NCBI GenBank assembly: GCA_963921195.1
Contig: OY992537.1
Location: 21,707,737-21,771,736, forward strand
DNA from: Pegoplata infirma
Lineage: Eukaryota; Arthropoda; Insecta; Diptera; Anthomyiidae
Direction of reading: 5' to 3'
DNA: 64,000 nt
In this document: positions 24,661 to 35,795 of the stretch, piece by piece
Layout of the letters: each line of letters opens with the position of its first letter
Numbering within the stretch: position 1 is the first letter of the stretch
Notes under the pieces: model-generated
Told to the model about the DNA's origin: nothing
Databases searched by the model: none
What the model saw: only the letters and a program-made list of their open reading frames with translations
Program-made: the position numbers and the translations under genes

Positions 24661-24738
24661 GCGACCGGGGATTGAACCAAGGCCAAAAATCTACAACACT
24701 TGAGCTGTCGAACCTGCTAGACAACTAGGCCAATCACA
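24661..24738 (-). repeat. tRNA-like sequence (SINE-head type), left arm
   Basis: On the minus strand there is an A-box-like tggcctagttg (24722-24732) and a perfect B-box ggttcaatcc (24669-24678). The B-box is followed by ccggtcgc and then A-rich sequence. The distance between boxes is about 43 nt, as in a tRNA with a long variable arm (Leu/Ser type). Acceptor pairing is not convincing and no amino-acid identity can be given, so I read it as a tRNA-derived repeat rather than a working tRNA. Confidence 0.55.
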
Positions 24739-25107
24739 ACTTAAAATTGTTTGTAATAAAATATATTTTGAAATCATAATTTTTTCAAATTTGTCAAAAA
24801 CAAAATAAATTGAATATATCGTCACCTTAATTGTAAAGGGCTCCAGCAATATTTTTTTGTAAATGATTTTTTGTGTTTTGTATAAATAATATTAAAAACA
24901 ACAAAGATACGCTTAAATAACTCTAACAAAATCTTGTTAAATAGGATGATGCCAAATTCCAATTAATATTTAAAAAAATTTAATATTTGAGGAAGAAAAA
25001 TTTATATTGTAGCATTTTTCAATTCAGTCGACGAAATATATATAACAGAACAATTCAAATAATAAATTAATTTAAATTTGTTTTTAAATAAACACATTTA
25101 TTATCAA

Positions 25108-25163
25108 AGTTTGGCTAAAGGGGTAAGGTGCTAGACCAGTGAACAGAAGGTTCTGAGTTCGCG
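25108..25163 (+). repeat. tRNA-like sequence, right arm
   Basis: It reads ttggctaaaggggtaaggtg, then ctagaccagtg, then ggttctgagttcgcgaacc. This resembles an A-box and a mutated T-arm/B-box. It points outward on the plus strand, mirroring the minus-strand segment at 24661-24738. It is more decayed than its partner and unlikely to be functional. Confidence 0.35.
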
Positions 25164-25487
25164 AACCAAGTGAGGCAGATAAAAATAGTAAGTGTTAAAA
25201 AATTAAATTTAAGAAATGGACAGATAAAAATAGTAAAGTAGTGTAAATTAAAAGACGTGATTAATAATTTTTAAATTTTTTAACGATCTCTGACGTACTA
25301 TGTACATGTCATAATGTAGTCAGCACTATTGACTACCTGCTTACTTGTCGGCGAGGAATTTTGACAAAATACTTGAAAAAATCTGGAGGTGTCATGAGGT
25401 TTTTTGTATGGTCAGATATTTTTCAGTCAGCAGGTACACTGACATTGTCAAAAGGAAGTCTTTGAGATGTCTTAATGACATTTTGGG

Positions 25488-26561
25488 TATGGAAATAAAA
25501 TTAAAAGCTGATTTTAAATATATTTTATTTTTCTATGGTAAGGCTGAATATTTTTTTCAATTATTTGTGAAAAAAAAAAATATTTTAAAATTTTATAAAT
25601 TCATTATTTACATGAATACCCTTAATGCCTGCAGATTGTGTAGTTTAATATGCATAATTCCTGCTGGGCAATAAAAAAACTTTTATGCGTTTTTATTTTC
25701 TAAACAAAAGATTTTCCGCTTTTCAGCATATAAACGTATAAATTTTTCGAAAAATCCAAAAAATTACGATCATGATTTTTGTTCAGTCAGCATCATCATC
25801 GTAGTTAGACATAAAATAGCCAAAATATGTATTTTAAAAAATCAAGTCATGTTTTTTTTTTTAAGCGGTGATCTAGTGTTTGTGATAAATTCTCTCTTGT
25901 GGTATCACATATTTTGTGATAATAAAAAAACACTTGTTTTAAATTTTGAAATCTACACACTTATATTTTTTAAAAAGAAATGTCAACTACCAGCCATTGT
26001 TCAAAAGAGGTTCCTCAAAGTCTATTGTTTGAAAACATTTTTTGTTCAAACAATAGAAAGTCATTGTTTTTTTTTTGTTTAAAAACAAAACTCTTACTCT
26101 CTTTGGAATTTGAAGATCCTTTTTTTAGGATTTTTATTTTTAAAGTTTTTTCAATTTTTTTAATTTTAAAGAAATTTGATATAAATCGCATTAATCATTA
26201 GATTGTTGATGGGCTTAACAATAGACTTTCCAACACCTCAACCAATTCAAGATAATTGCTAAAGATTTTCAGTTTTTTTGACAATAGAAAATTTCTAGAA
26301 AATTAAAGGTGTGAGTTGTGACATTTTTTCTCAATTTAACCTCTATCAAATTATTAAAAACATACAACCTGTTTTTTTCAAAATTTCACTTGGTTAAAAC
26401 TTGGCTTACAATTTTATTGTATTTTTGGTCATAAATAAAGATTTTATTAGAGTTTTTCTTCATGTTGTCATTAAGTTTGGATGACAATAAACTTATTGTT
26501 TTCCCACTATATTTCTAGGGGTATATTATTTTTAACATTTAGGACTTTTTTTTAACAAAAA
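25488..26561. other. No gene; AT-rich DNA with one small hairpin
   Basis: The frames of 73-109 residues here have low-complexity F/I/K/L composition and no motif I recognise, so I treat them as chance. A perfect inverted repeat with 13-bp arms (tctattgtttgaa / ttcaaacaataga) lies at 26021-26057. Confidence 0.5.
26021..26057. repeat. Perfect 13-bp-arm hairpin
   Basis: tctattgtttgaa (26021-26033) and ttcaaacaataga (26045-26057) are exact reverse complements separated by 11 bp. It is an isolated hairpin of unknown role. It is not followed by a clear T-run terminator context that would matter in a eukaryote. Confidence 0.6.
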
Positions 26562-28440
26562 AGAAAAAAGTTAAATTCGGCCTGGCCGAATGAAATAATA
26601 CCCTACATTCATTAGGCCCGATTCAGAAGTCTCTGCATGTGAGACATTTTTTCTATAGAAACAATCTCAAAATTTAAGACATTTTTCTATTGAAAAAATC
26701 TCAGCATCTAAGAATTTTTTTTCTATAGACAAAGTCTCAGATTCTGAGACAATTTTTCTATAGAAAAAGTCTCAGATTCTGAGACAATTTTTCTATAGAA
26801 AAAGTCTCAGATTCTGAGACAATTTTTCTATAGAAAAAGTCTCAGATTCTGAGACAATTTTTCTATAGAAAAAGTCTCAGATTCTGAGACAATTTTTCTA
26901 TAGAAAAAGTCTCAGATTCTGAGACAATTTTTCTATAGAAAAAGTCTCAGATTCTGAGACAATTTTTCTATAGAAAAAGTCTCAGATTCTGAGACAATTT
27001 TTCTATAGAAAAAGTCTCAGATTCTGAGACAATTTTTCTATAGAAAAAGTCTCAGATTCTGAGACAATTTTTCTATAGAAAAAGTCTCAGATTCTGAGAC
27101 AATTTTTCTATAGAAAAAGTCTCGATTCTGAGACAATTTTTCTATAGAAAAAGTCTCAGATTCTGAGACAATTTTTCTATAGAAAAAGTCTCAGATTCTG
27201 AGACAATTTTTCTATAGAAAAAGTCTCAGATTCTGAGACAATTTTTCTATAGAAAAAGTCTCAGATTCTGAGACAATTTTTCTATAGAAAAAGTCTCAGA
27301 TTCTGAGACAATTTTTCTATAGAAAAAGTCTCAGATTCTGAGACAATTTTTCTATAGAAAAAGTCTCAGATTCTGAGACAATTTTTCTATAGAAAAAGTC
27401 TCAGATTCTGAGACAATTTTTCTATAGAAAAAGTCTCAGATTCTGAGACAATTTTTCTATAGAAAAAGTCTCAGATTCTGAGACAATTTTTCTATAGAAA
27501 AAGTCTCAGATTCTGAGACAATTTTTCTATAGAAAAAGTCTCAGATTCTGAGACAATTTTTCTATAGAAAAAGTCTCAGATTCTGAGACAATTTTTCTAT
27601 AGAAAAAGTCTCAGATTCTGAGACAATTTTTCTATAGAAAAAGTCTCAGATTCTGAGACAATTTTTCTATAGAAAAAGTCTCAGATTCTGAGACAATTTT
27701 TCTATAGAAAAAGTCTCAGATTCTGAGACAATTTTTCTATAGAAAAAGTCTCAGATTCTGAGACAATTTTTCTATAGAAAAAGTCTCAGATTCTGAGACA
27801 ATTTTTCTATAGAAAAAGTCTCAGATTCTGAGACAATTTTTCTATAGAAAAAGTCTTAGATTCTGAGACAATTTTTCTATAGAAAAAGTCTCAGATTCTG
27901 AGACAATTTTTCTATAGAAAAAGTCTCAGATTCTGAGACAATTTTTCTATAGAAAAAGTCTCAGATTCTGAGACAATTTTTCTATAGAAAAAGTCTCAGA
28001 TTCTGAGACAATTTTTCTATAGAAAAAGTCTCAGATTCTGAGACAATTTTTCTATAGAAAAAGTCTCAGATTCTGAGACAATTTTTCTATAGAAAAAGTC
28101 TCAGATTCTGAGACAATTTTTCTATAGAAAAAGTCTCAGATTCTGAGACAATTTTTCTATAGAAAAAGTCTCAGATTCTGAGAACATTTTTCTATAGAAA
28201 AAATCTCAGATTATAAAACATTTATTCTATAGAAAAAATTTCAGATTCTGAGACAAATTTTCTATAGAAAAAGTCTCAGATTCTGAGACCTCTGATTCTG
28301 AGATAGTTTTCTATAGAAAAAGTCTCAGATTCTGCGATATTTTTATAATGATATATCCCAAACTGCTATGTCGATGAGTTACAAACGAAATCACAAACTT
28401 ATGTATGCCGTCTATCACTTACATTAAGTGTAGGGTACAA
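26562..28440 (-). mobile_element. Dispersed repeat with its interior replaced by a satellite array
   Basis: Read on the minus strand, the right boundary gives a head gtaccctacacttaatg...cataagtttgtgatttcg..tttgtaactcatcgac, which parallels the head of the TTATACCC repeats. The left boundary gives a tail gtagggtattatttcattcggccaggccgaatttaact, the usual closing motif of this class. Only about 100 bp of head and 70 bp of tail remain. Everything between them is the 35-bp satellite. There is no GTCCGTCC tract and no coding capacity. Confidence 0.65.
26625..28345 (-). repeat. 35-bp satellite array 2
   Basis: About 49 units alternate gtctcagattctgagac, aa and tttttctatagaaaaa. The core at about 26725-28190 is nearly perfect (one unit lost a base at 27121, one has gtcttag at 27856). 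The edges decay (26640-26720 and 28195-28345). The orientation matches the reversed block of array 1, but the linker (aa) and the second palindrome (ctatag, no extra base) are specific to this array. Confidence 0.97.
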
Positions 28441-28444
28441 AAAA

Positions 28445-29280
28445 CTTAAAGGTGTTATTGTTAAAAACAAAAATTTCTAAATTTGGTCTTTTCATATTAC
28501 TACTTTATAACTGCCTAAATATTTTTTTAAAATCATTTTGTTAAAATTTTGTTTTTTTTTTAGTCAACATATTATGACAATCATTTTATTAATGTTTAAT
28601 AAGCGTTGATTCGTTATTGTTTACGATTTAAGATTGTGGGTGTCCCCTTTTGAAAACACAAAAATGAAATACAAGAAATTTCATTGATTAAACGTTTAAA
28701 ATTAAGATCATCCCATGTGTGGTCCATAACTAATTTTTCATATTTAACTTTATTATTATGATAATTATTTTTTAAAAAATTCCAAAATCATTTCAAAACA
28801 CTTCAGTTATTTTTCATTTCAACTATGAAACGTATAACAAGTCATTTGAATGTTTTGTCGCGTAACTTTGCAATTATGTTTTACTTTTTTCCAGTTTCGC
28901 GTATTTCTGTCACTTTTTTGAAATTTGTGATTTAGCTGTTTTGTTGTAAATCCTTTAGTGTGATTGTGAGAATTGTCTGTTTGAAGCTTTTTGTTGGCTT
29001 TGACCTTTGGGATTTTTAACCCAAAAAAAAAAACAGCAAGATAACATTTGTATAACATTAGCAATAAGAATCAGTCATGTGTATAAAAACCGTTGGAATG
29101 GACAGTGGAGCAATTGTCTTTTTTCATAAAGCTTACTTCATGAAAAACTTAATTTTTGTATGGGAAATTTTCGAAATTATAAAAAAAATAATTGAAAGTG
29201 TTGATTTTTTTGTGAAAAAATTTGTTGTCGATAAAAAATTCCGCGAAATTTTTGTTTGTGTAAAAAATATATTTGTACTT
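28445..29280. other. No gene recognised
   Basis: AT-rich sequence. Frames of 81 residues (28819-29064, minus) and 69 residues (29077-29286, plus) show no motif or homology that I recognise. The plus frame is a V/F/I/K-rich product of AT-rich DNA. A coding role cannot be excluded from sequence alone, but nothing supports it. Confidence 0.4.
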
Positions 29281-29293
29281 GTTTAAGTACTAT

Positions 29294-29509
29294 GTTTTGA
29301 TCACATGATCAATTATTTTTATTTATACTTTCTATTTATTTACAAATCATTTTTAATAAATTCAACCTAACCGAGAACTGGTATCAATGACCGTCGTCTC
29401 GTTGTAGCGAAAAAAACCAAGGGTGCTGGCGGGAATCGAACCCACGACCCCCACGTTGAAAGGCTAGCACGCTACCAACTAGCCTAAGAGGGCCCCCTTA
29501 AGCCCCATT
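29294..29509 (-). mobile_element. tRNA-derived SINE with 13-bp target duplications
   Basis: On the minus strand there is a tRNA-like head with an A-box-like taggctagttggtagcg and a strong B-box gggttcgattcccgcc, ending in agcaccc. It is followed by about 100 bp of unrelated body and an AT-rich end (ataaataaaaataattg). Perfect 13-bp repeats gtttaagtactat flank it (29281-29293 and 29510-29522), the mark of LINE-driven insertion. The head lies within the 216-bp insertion rather than standing alone, so this is a SINE and not a tRNA gene. The parent tRNA is uncertain. Confidence 0.85.
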
Positions 29510-29522
29510 GTTTAAGTACTAT

Positions 29523-30021
29523 TCAGTATTCAATTCTGTTCACATATGTCAACCAGCAGCCAAATTAAAACATTTAGTATTTTGATGTTATGTAGGCTGT
29601 GTCAAAATTTCGAAGAGTTCATACATTTTCGTTTAAACTTTTGAACCACTGTAGCAGATATCGCTGAACCTATATCGCTCAATTTCAAAACTCTCGAAGC
29701 AAGACTTTGAACTTCTTCTGACATAAAAATGTTTAATTTGCTTTTTTCCGGTAGGTATGCGTTTTTGTTCCCTCGCGTTCCCTAAAAGTTTTATTCCACT
29801 GAAGTTGAAATTTGACAAAAAATATAGTAGTTTAATAAATATATCGGAACATCCCTTATACTAAGCGGTAGGGCTGTGACCACTTACAACAACTAAAGAC
29901 TACAACCCTACCAACCTTGTAAAAAAGGCCGCAGGTCATTATCGATGATAACTTGCGAGTAGTAACCATTTTTTTTTATAAAAAAACCAAAAAAATCGCC
30001 TTTTTCTGAAATTAAAGAAAC
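29523..30021. other. No gene; contains a small hairpin
   Basis: The sequence is less AT-rich and not obviously repetitive. A hairpin lies at 29867-29912 (ggtagggctgt / acaaccctacc, one mismatch). A 61-residue minus frame at 29633-29818 has no recognisable motif. The next element begins at the right edge. Confidence 0.45.
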
Positions 30022-30388
30022 CCCAGCACAACTTTGGTAATGGGTAGTGATTATATAACACATTACCAGGTAATGCATATAACTTATTTGTAGCATTATT
30101 TTATGATGTCTTACCAAATATTTGTTCGACAACGTATTATTTTCAAGTGAAAAATAATGCATTACTAATAATTTGCTACGTAATGCATGATTATTGGAAA
30201 AAATGTATTTCATATTTGTTATTTCTAAACATTAAATCATGGATGACTTATATTTGGTTACATTATGTATTATTTGAAAGTTTGAAATAATGTATTATTT
30301 ATAATTGGATGCATAATGCATTACAATAACATAAAAAATAATTATTTTATAAAAAAATGCATAAGTTTAAACTAGAGATGGTCTCACG

Positions 30389-32392
30389 CAGGGGCGTATC
30401 CAGGATTTTATTTCGGTGGGGGCCCAACATTTTGTTTTCAATTTTTTTTTTACAAAAAATTTATACAACAGGCTGTTGTTGTCAATGTCAACAGCACATG
30501 TTTTGGAATTTTTCTTAATCTTTTCCTTAAACTGAATGTAACGCATTCAGATTCTTAATTTTTGTGTAAGTTTAAAACTGTTTGGGGAAAAAATTAAATT
30601 TTTTTTTATTTTAAAATTTTTTGAGAGACAAGCATTTTTTTAAAGTGTGAATTGTATCAGATGCTGATACATTTTTACAAAGAAGATTATTTTTTTTTCA
30701 AAGAAAAGTCTAAGATTCTACGAGAATTTCCAGTTAAGACAGTTTTTATTATAGAAAAAGCCAAAGACTCTAAATCATATTTCCAAAGGAAAACGTTTCT
30801 CGGGAAAAAGTCACTTTAAAAAATGATTCTATAAACATATCCATAAAATAATTTTCCAAAAGAAACGACTCCGATTGTAAGACATTTTTCCCTGAATCTG
30901 AGATTCTGAAACATATAAGAAAAATAATTCACATTCTGAGACCTTTTTAAAAAGAAAACAGTATAAAAAAGTCATAGATTCTAAAATCTTTTTCCTAAAG
31001 AAAAACTCTAGGATTCTGAGAAAATTTTCCTATAGAAAAATTCTAAGAATTTTAGAGATTTTCTATAGAAAAATTTTCTAAATCTGAGACATTTTTTCTA
31101 TAGAATATCTCAGATTCTTATAGAAAACGTCTCAGATTCTTCGACATTTTTCCTATAGAAAAAGTCTCAGATTCTTTTTCAGATTCTTAGAGATTTTTTC
31201 TACAGAAAATTTCTTAGATTCTGAGACATTATTCCTATCGAAAAAGTCTCAGATGCTTATTCAGTTTTCCTATAGAAAAAGTCTCATATTCTTAGACATT
31301 TTTCTATAGAAAAAGTATCAGATTCTGAGACATTTTGCCTATAGGAAATAGACAGATTCTGAAACATTTTTCATAAAGAAAAAGCCTCAGATTCTGAGAT
31401 ATTTTTCCTTAAGAAAAAGTCTCAGATTCTGAAAAATACTCAGATTCTGAGACATTATTTTTGTAGAAAAAGTAATTTTTACAATAGAAAAAGTCTCAGA
31501 TTTGGAGCATTTTTCTATACAAAAAGTCTCAGGTTGTGTCTCTGAGACATTTTTCCTATACACAAAATCTTAGATTTTGAGATAATTTCCTTAAGAAAAA
31601 TTCGTTGATTCTGAGACATTTGTCAAAAAAAAAAAGGATGAGATTCTGAGACATTTTTTCTATATTGTAAGAAAAATTCTCAGATTCAGAGACATTATTC
31701 CTATAGAAAGTTCACAGATTATAAAACAGTTTTCATATAGAAAAGCCTCAGATTCTAAGAATTTTCTTATAGAAAAAATCTCAGATTTTGAGTCATTTTT
31801 TAGATTCAGAGACATTATTTCTATGGAAAATTCTCAGATTCTGAAACATTTTTTATACGGAAAAGAATTTTTTATAGAAAAAGTCTCAGATTCTCAGACA
31901 TTTTTCCTATAGAAAAAGTCTTAGATTATGAAAAAAGGCCAATATTTTAAGACATTATTCCTATAGAAAAATTCTTAAATTCTTAGACATTTCTCTTATA
32001 GAATGTTTTAGATTCTGAGACATTTTTTTTATGAAATAGGCTCGCTCTGACACACTTTTCTAAAAGACAAAGACGCATTTTAAAATTTGACTACAATTTA
32101 CTTACAATTAGGTCCATTTTTTGTGTACAGGTTCTAAGATATTTTTTCATTAGAATCTTAAGTTGAAAAGTTTCAAATTCTAAGAAAAAATTTTCAGATT
32201 TTGAGATTATTTTAACAGAAAAATTTTCAATTTCAAAACATTTTTCTTCCAAAAATTTTGGATTCTTGTTTTTCGAATTTTCTTAAGAAGTTTTTTAATA
32301 TTTTACTTGTTATTTGATACCAAATCCTGAAATTTGTGAAATCATTTCGGGGGGGGCCCGGGCCCCCGGGCCCCCCCCTGTATACGCCACTG
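30389..32392. mobile_element. hAT-like element containing a decayed satellite array
   Basis: The left end is caggggcgtatccagg and the right end is ctgtatacgccactg, which are imperfect inverted repeats. A perfect 8-bp duplication gtctcacg flanks it (30381-30388 and 32393-32400). The 8-bp duplication and CAGGGGCGTA-type ends fit a non-autonomous hAT. Just inside, the ends are G/C-rich (cggtgggggccc on the left; a run of G then ggcccccgggcc at 32350-32378). The interior from 30660 to 32030 is the degenerate 35-bp motif. No transposase is present. Confidence 0.85.
30660..32030 (-). repeat. 35-bp satellite array 3, highly degenerate
   Basis: Repeated cttagattctgagacattt / cctatagaaaaagtctcag phrases run through this span with many substitutions, indels and lost units. 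The orientation is mostly that of array 2. Against the near-perfect arrays elsewhere, this copy has diverged without homogenisation, so it may be older or simply too short to be maintained. It lies wholly inside the hAT-like element. Confidence 0.85.
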
Positions 32393-33196
32393 GTCTCACG
32401 ACAGGAAATTTCTAACGACATACACTCACGAGCATATTTTATCTACTTACACTTACTTACAATCACGTGAGTAAATTTAATACAAAATTACTTTTTCACT
32501 ACTCGTAACACCTTATATATTATCTTCTGGTATGCTATATTATTTCATTAATCGTAACCTATAAAATATCATATATTTTACACCTTACTCGTTAGGGTGG
32601 GGCGATTAGTTAGGAAGGAAAAAAATCTTAATGGGCGCTTCGCGTTTCTGATTCTTGGGATTGTACTGAGCAAAAAAGTCAACTAGACCATACGTCTACG
32701 GTGAAAATCGAGCCTCCCGATTTTGACTTGAAGTTTTTTCTCAGACTTTATTTTTTTTGGAAAATTTGCAAATTTTCTTGGGCTCATATTTCGTAAACTA
32801 TTTGAAATTTTGACTTATTTTCAAAAGTAAAGTAGTAGCTATTGTCTCGGGCTACAATTTCTATGAACATAGTACTTAGAAAAAACTTCGTTTTCATGGT
32901 CAAAAAGTCAAAAATGTAGAAAATTCAACACTTTTTGTAATTTTTTTTTGATATTTTGGCCTATAACAGCCAAACCATTGAGATTTTTGATCCAATACTA
33001 AGACAAAAATTGTAGCCAAGACAATAGTTAAGAACTCTCTAGTACATCGCAAAAGCATTGGAACGCTCCTTCAGGCAGTTTTGGCCTTGTGAAAGTGAAA
33101 ATTTTTTGTGAAAATATTGATAAATTACCATTTTCAGTTGTTCATAGCGCAAAATCATAAAAATGTTCTATTTCATATTTTTATTCTATTTATTTA

Positions 33197-34932
33197 CTAG
33201 CTATACCCGGTCCGCGTTGCTGGCCCTAAGAAAAAAACTATTTTATATTGCATCTTAATTTAAATATAGTGTCGGACAAAATTAAAGCACGGGTCCGGGC
33301 CCAGCTAGTAACCTTTGGTTCCACCCTCAGTTAGCACTATCTATAGAGAAATCTTAACAAAATCGGTTCAGCCGTTTTTGCGTAATTTCAAAACAGACAG
33401 ACATAACGGTAAGTATAGTACAAAGGGGCATGTAATTAAACGCATTTTTATCGAATCTTGATAGTCTAAAGTTCCATGCTTCATCCTCGATTAGTACTAT
33501 CTGTGCTGCAAATTTCATTGACATCAGTTTTGTCGTTTTTGTGTGATTGCGAAAGAGGAGGAAATATCTTTTTATTTATGAAAAACGGGAGTGATATTGT
33601 AAACCCTTTTGCCGAATCGCGCTATACATATGACCTACAGTTCCCGCTCGGTTAGTTCTATCAGTAGTGACAGATTCGGCTTATCCGTTTTTGCGTGATT
33701 TCACAACAGGCAGAACTAACGTTCAGTATAAAACAAAGGGTCTTGTCAATTTACGCCTCTTTGTTCAATCGTGGTCAGTATAGTACTAAGGGTATTGCAA
33801 TTTTGATCCCTTTTTCTAATAACGATCTTATATGGCCTACATATGCACTTGGTTAGCACTGTATGTAGTGAAAATGTCAAGAGAATCGGTTCAGCTGTTC
33901 AGATTGCGAAACAGGCAGACAATGTCCAGTATAGTACAAAGGGGCGTGGCATTTTACGCCCCTTTTTCCAATCGTAGTATAACATTTCAGCATATAGCTG
34001 AAAATTTAATTAAAATCAAATCAACAGTTTTGCGTTATTTCGGAGCATGCAGAAATAAAATTCAATTCAATACAAAGGGGCATGGCATTTTACGTCCATT
34101 TGTCCGATCAAATAGCACACCGTTAGGACTTGGTTAGTACTATCGTTGGTTTAAATTTCATCAAAATCGGTCCATCCATTTTTTATATATAGATGTCATT
34201 AGTGGTGCAATGTAAAAATTCGATTTTGCCCACCCCTCCAACCACTGGCAAAAAAGCATGGCATTTTACGCCCATTTGTTCGATCACGCTCTAATTTGGC
34301 ATATAATTAGTACTCGATTATTACTATCTTTGGTTTAAAATTCATCAAAATCGGTCAATCCGTTTTTTATATATAGATGTCATTAGTAGTGCAATGTAAA
34401 AATCCGATTTTGCCACGCCCATCCGCCCACACGCAAAAAATTAAAAATCTGACTGCACAGTGTTACTCCCTAGGCTATTCTGAATATTCCCTGAAAATTT
34501 CATCGAGATCGGTCCAGCCATTTTCGCGTCCATAAAGAACATACATATAGCCGTTTATTGCATTATTGAAATAACTTTCTATTCAATACAAAGTTGCATG
34601 GCATTTTACGCTACTTTGTCCGGTAACGCTAAAATTTGGCACATAGTGAGTACTCAGTTAGAAATATCTTTGATATAAATTTCATCAAAATCGGTCCATC
34701 CGTTTTTTATATATAGATGTCATTAGTGGTGGGATGCAAAAATTGGATTTTGCCACGCCCCTCCGCCCACAGACGGAAAATCAAAAATCCGACTTGACAG
34801 TGTTACTCCCCAGGCTATTCTGAATATTCCCTGAAAATTTCATCAAGATCGGTCCAGCCGTTTTCGAGTCCATACGGAACATACATACATACATACCCAC
34901 ATACATACACACATCCATTTTTATATATATAG
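33197..34932 (+). mobile_element. CTAGC...TATATATATAG retroposon-like repeat
   Basis: It begins ctagctatacccggtccgcg and ends with catacatac repeats and a tttttatatatatag tail. A 9-bp repeat atttattta flanks it (33188-33196, 34933-34941), though this is AT-rich. The interior repeats a module several times: 'aaaatcggtccatccgtttt', 'tatatatagatgtcattagt', 'gattttgccacgcccctccg', 'ggcattttacgcccatttgt'. The end structure resembles a non-LTR or similar retroposed family, but I cannot name it. The 101-residue frame at 33832-34137 lies inside and has no domain I recognise. Confidence 0.65.
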
Positions 34933-35240
34933 ATTTATTTATTTTATTCTATTAATTTTATTTCTTATTTTTTATTCTTGTATTGTTTTAAGTTCATTTA
35001 ACGCATTTTTGATAGTTTATTGTAAAGAATCACCAGAGACTTTATAATATAGAGATAAAACAAATTTAGTTCTTCTACTGGCTCCTAGAGAGCGCCATTC
35101 TTTAATATCAGCTCAAGAATATTACTAATATTCTTGAGGTGTTACAAGACTTAGTGAAGGCTCAAATAACTCAGCAAATACTGCTCATATAACTATGAAA
35201 TGATCAGTACACTCGTAAGAACTATCCAATATCTTACATA

Positions 35241-35795
35241 CACTCAAAAACTTATGTAAGTAAAATCAACTGAAAATGTCAGTTAAAATAACTACTTTGT
35301 AAGTTGTTTTGGGGTCAACTACTTTTTCAGTTAAATCAACTAACAATGTTAGTTATTTTAACTGACAAAAAACAACTGACTTATGAAGTAAAAATTACTA
35401 ACATTTGTTGTCAAAACAACTTATATGTAGTAAAAATAAAATAAACAATATATATTTTTTTTCAAAAAAATTTTCAAAAAAAAATATTGTGACCAAATTT
35501 TTTCCAAGTTTTTTTTTTAAGTTGTGAAAAATAAAAAAACGAAATTTTTTTTTTTTTGGAAAAACTTTGCAAATTTTTCAGAGATAAAAAAAATAAAATT
35601 AACTACTTTAAATAACTGTTATTACATTACAGTACGTTTTGGTTAGTTATTAAAAAAAACGACTTAAAATAACTAACAGAAATAGTTGTTTGATATTTTT
35701 CATACAAAAATAACTGACTTCGTAGTTGAAAACAACTAACTACTGTAAAATATACAAACAACTAACGTGTAGTAACTTACATAATTTTCTGAGTG
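35241..35795. mobile_element. CACTCA...TGAGTG-type MITE rich in AAC/GTT motifs
   Basis: The left end cactcaaaaacttatgtaag pairs with the right end cttacataattttctgagtg. TA lies outside both ends (35239-35240, 35796-35797). The interior is dominated by repeated gttagttattttaactgac-like inverted motifs and A/T runs. A TA duplication suggests a Tc1/mariner-type partner. It is nested in the hAT-like element at 32593. Confidence 0.75.

Larger units (their letters stand above)
24306..25487. mobile_element. TA-flanked inverted-repeat element carrying tRNA-like segments
   Basis: The left end is cccaattagaaattttgtc and the right end is gtcttaatgacattttggg. TA lies just outside both ends (24304-24305, 25488-25489). 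Inverted similarity continues inward (acaatgtcag..., agtcagca..., acatgtcataa), so the arms are at least about 200 bp and diverged. Each arm contains a tRNA-like segment pointing outward (24661-24738 minus; 25108-25163 plus). No transposase is seen. The frame at 25345-25674 runs across the right end and is chance. Confidence 0.6.

Noticed and set aside
25345..25674. 109-residue plus-strand open frame
   Set aside because: It spans the end of a TA-flanked element, has low-complexity F/K/I composition in its second half, and shows no motif.
29420..29500. A tRNA gene on the minus strand
   Set aside because: The B-box is good, but the acceptor stem pairs poorly, and the sequence lies within a unit bounded by 13-bp target duplications, so it is a SINE head.
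29908..30213. 101-residue minus-strand open frame
   Set aside because: It crosses the left boundary of the CCCAGC element at 30022 and is composed of its short attac/gtaat repeats.
33832..34137. 101-residue plus-strand open frame
   Set aside because: It lies in a module-repeated retroposon-like element; other modules of the same sequence are not open in this frame.
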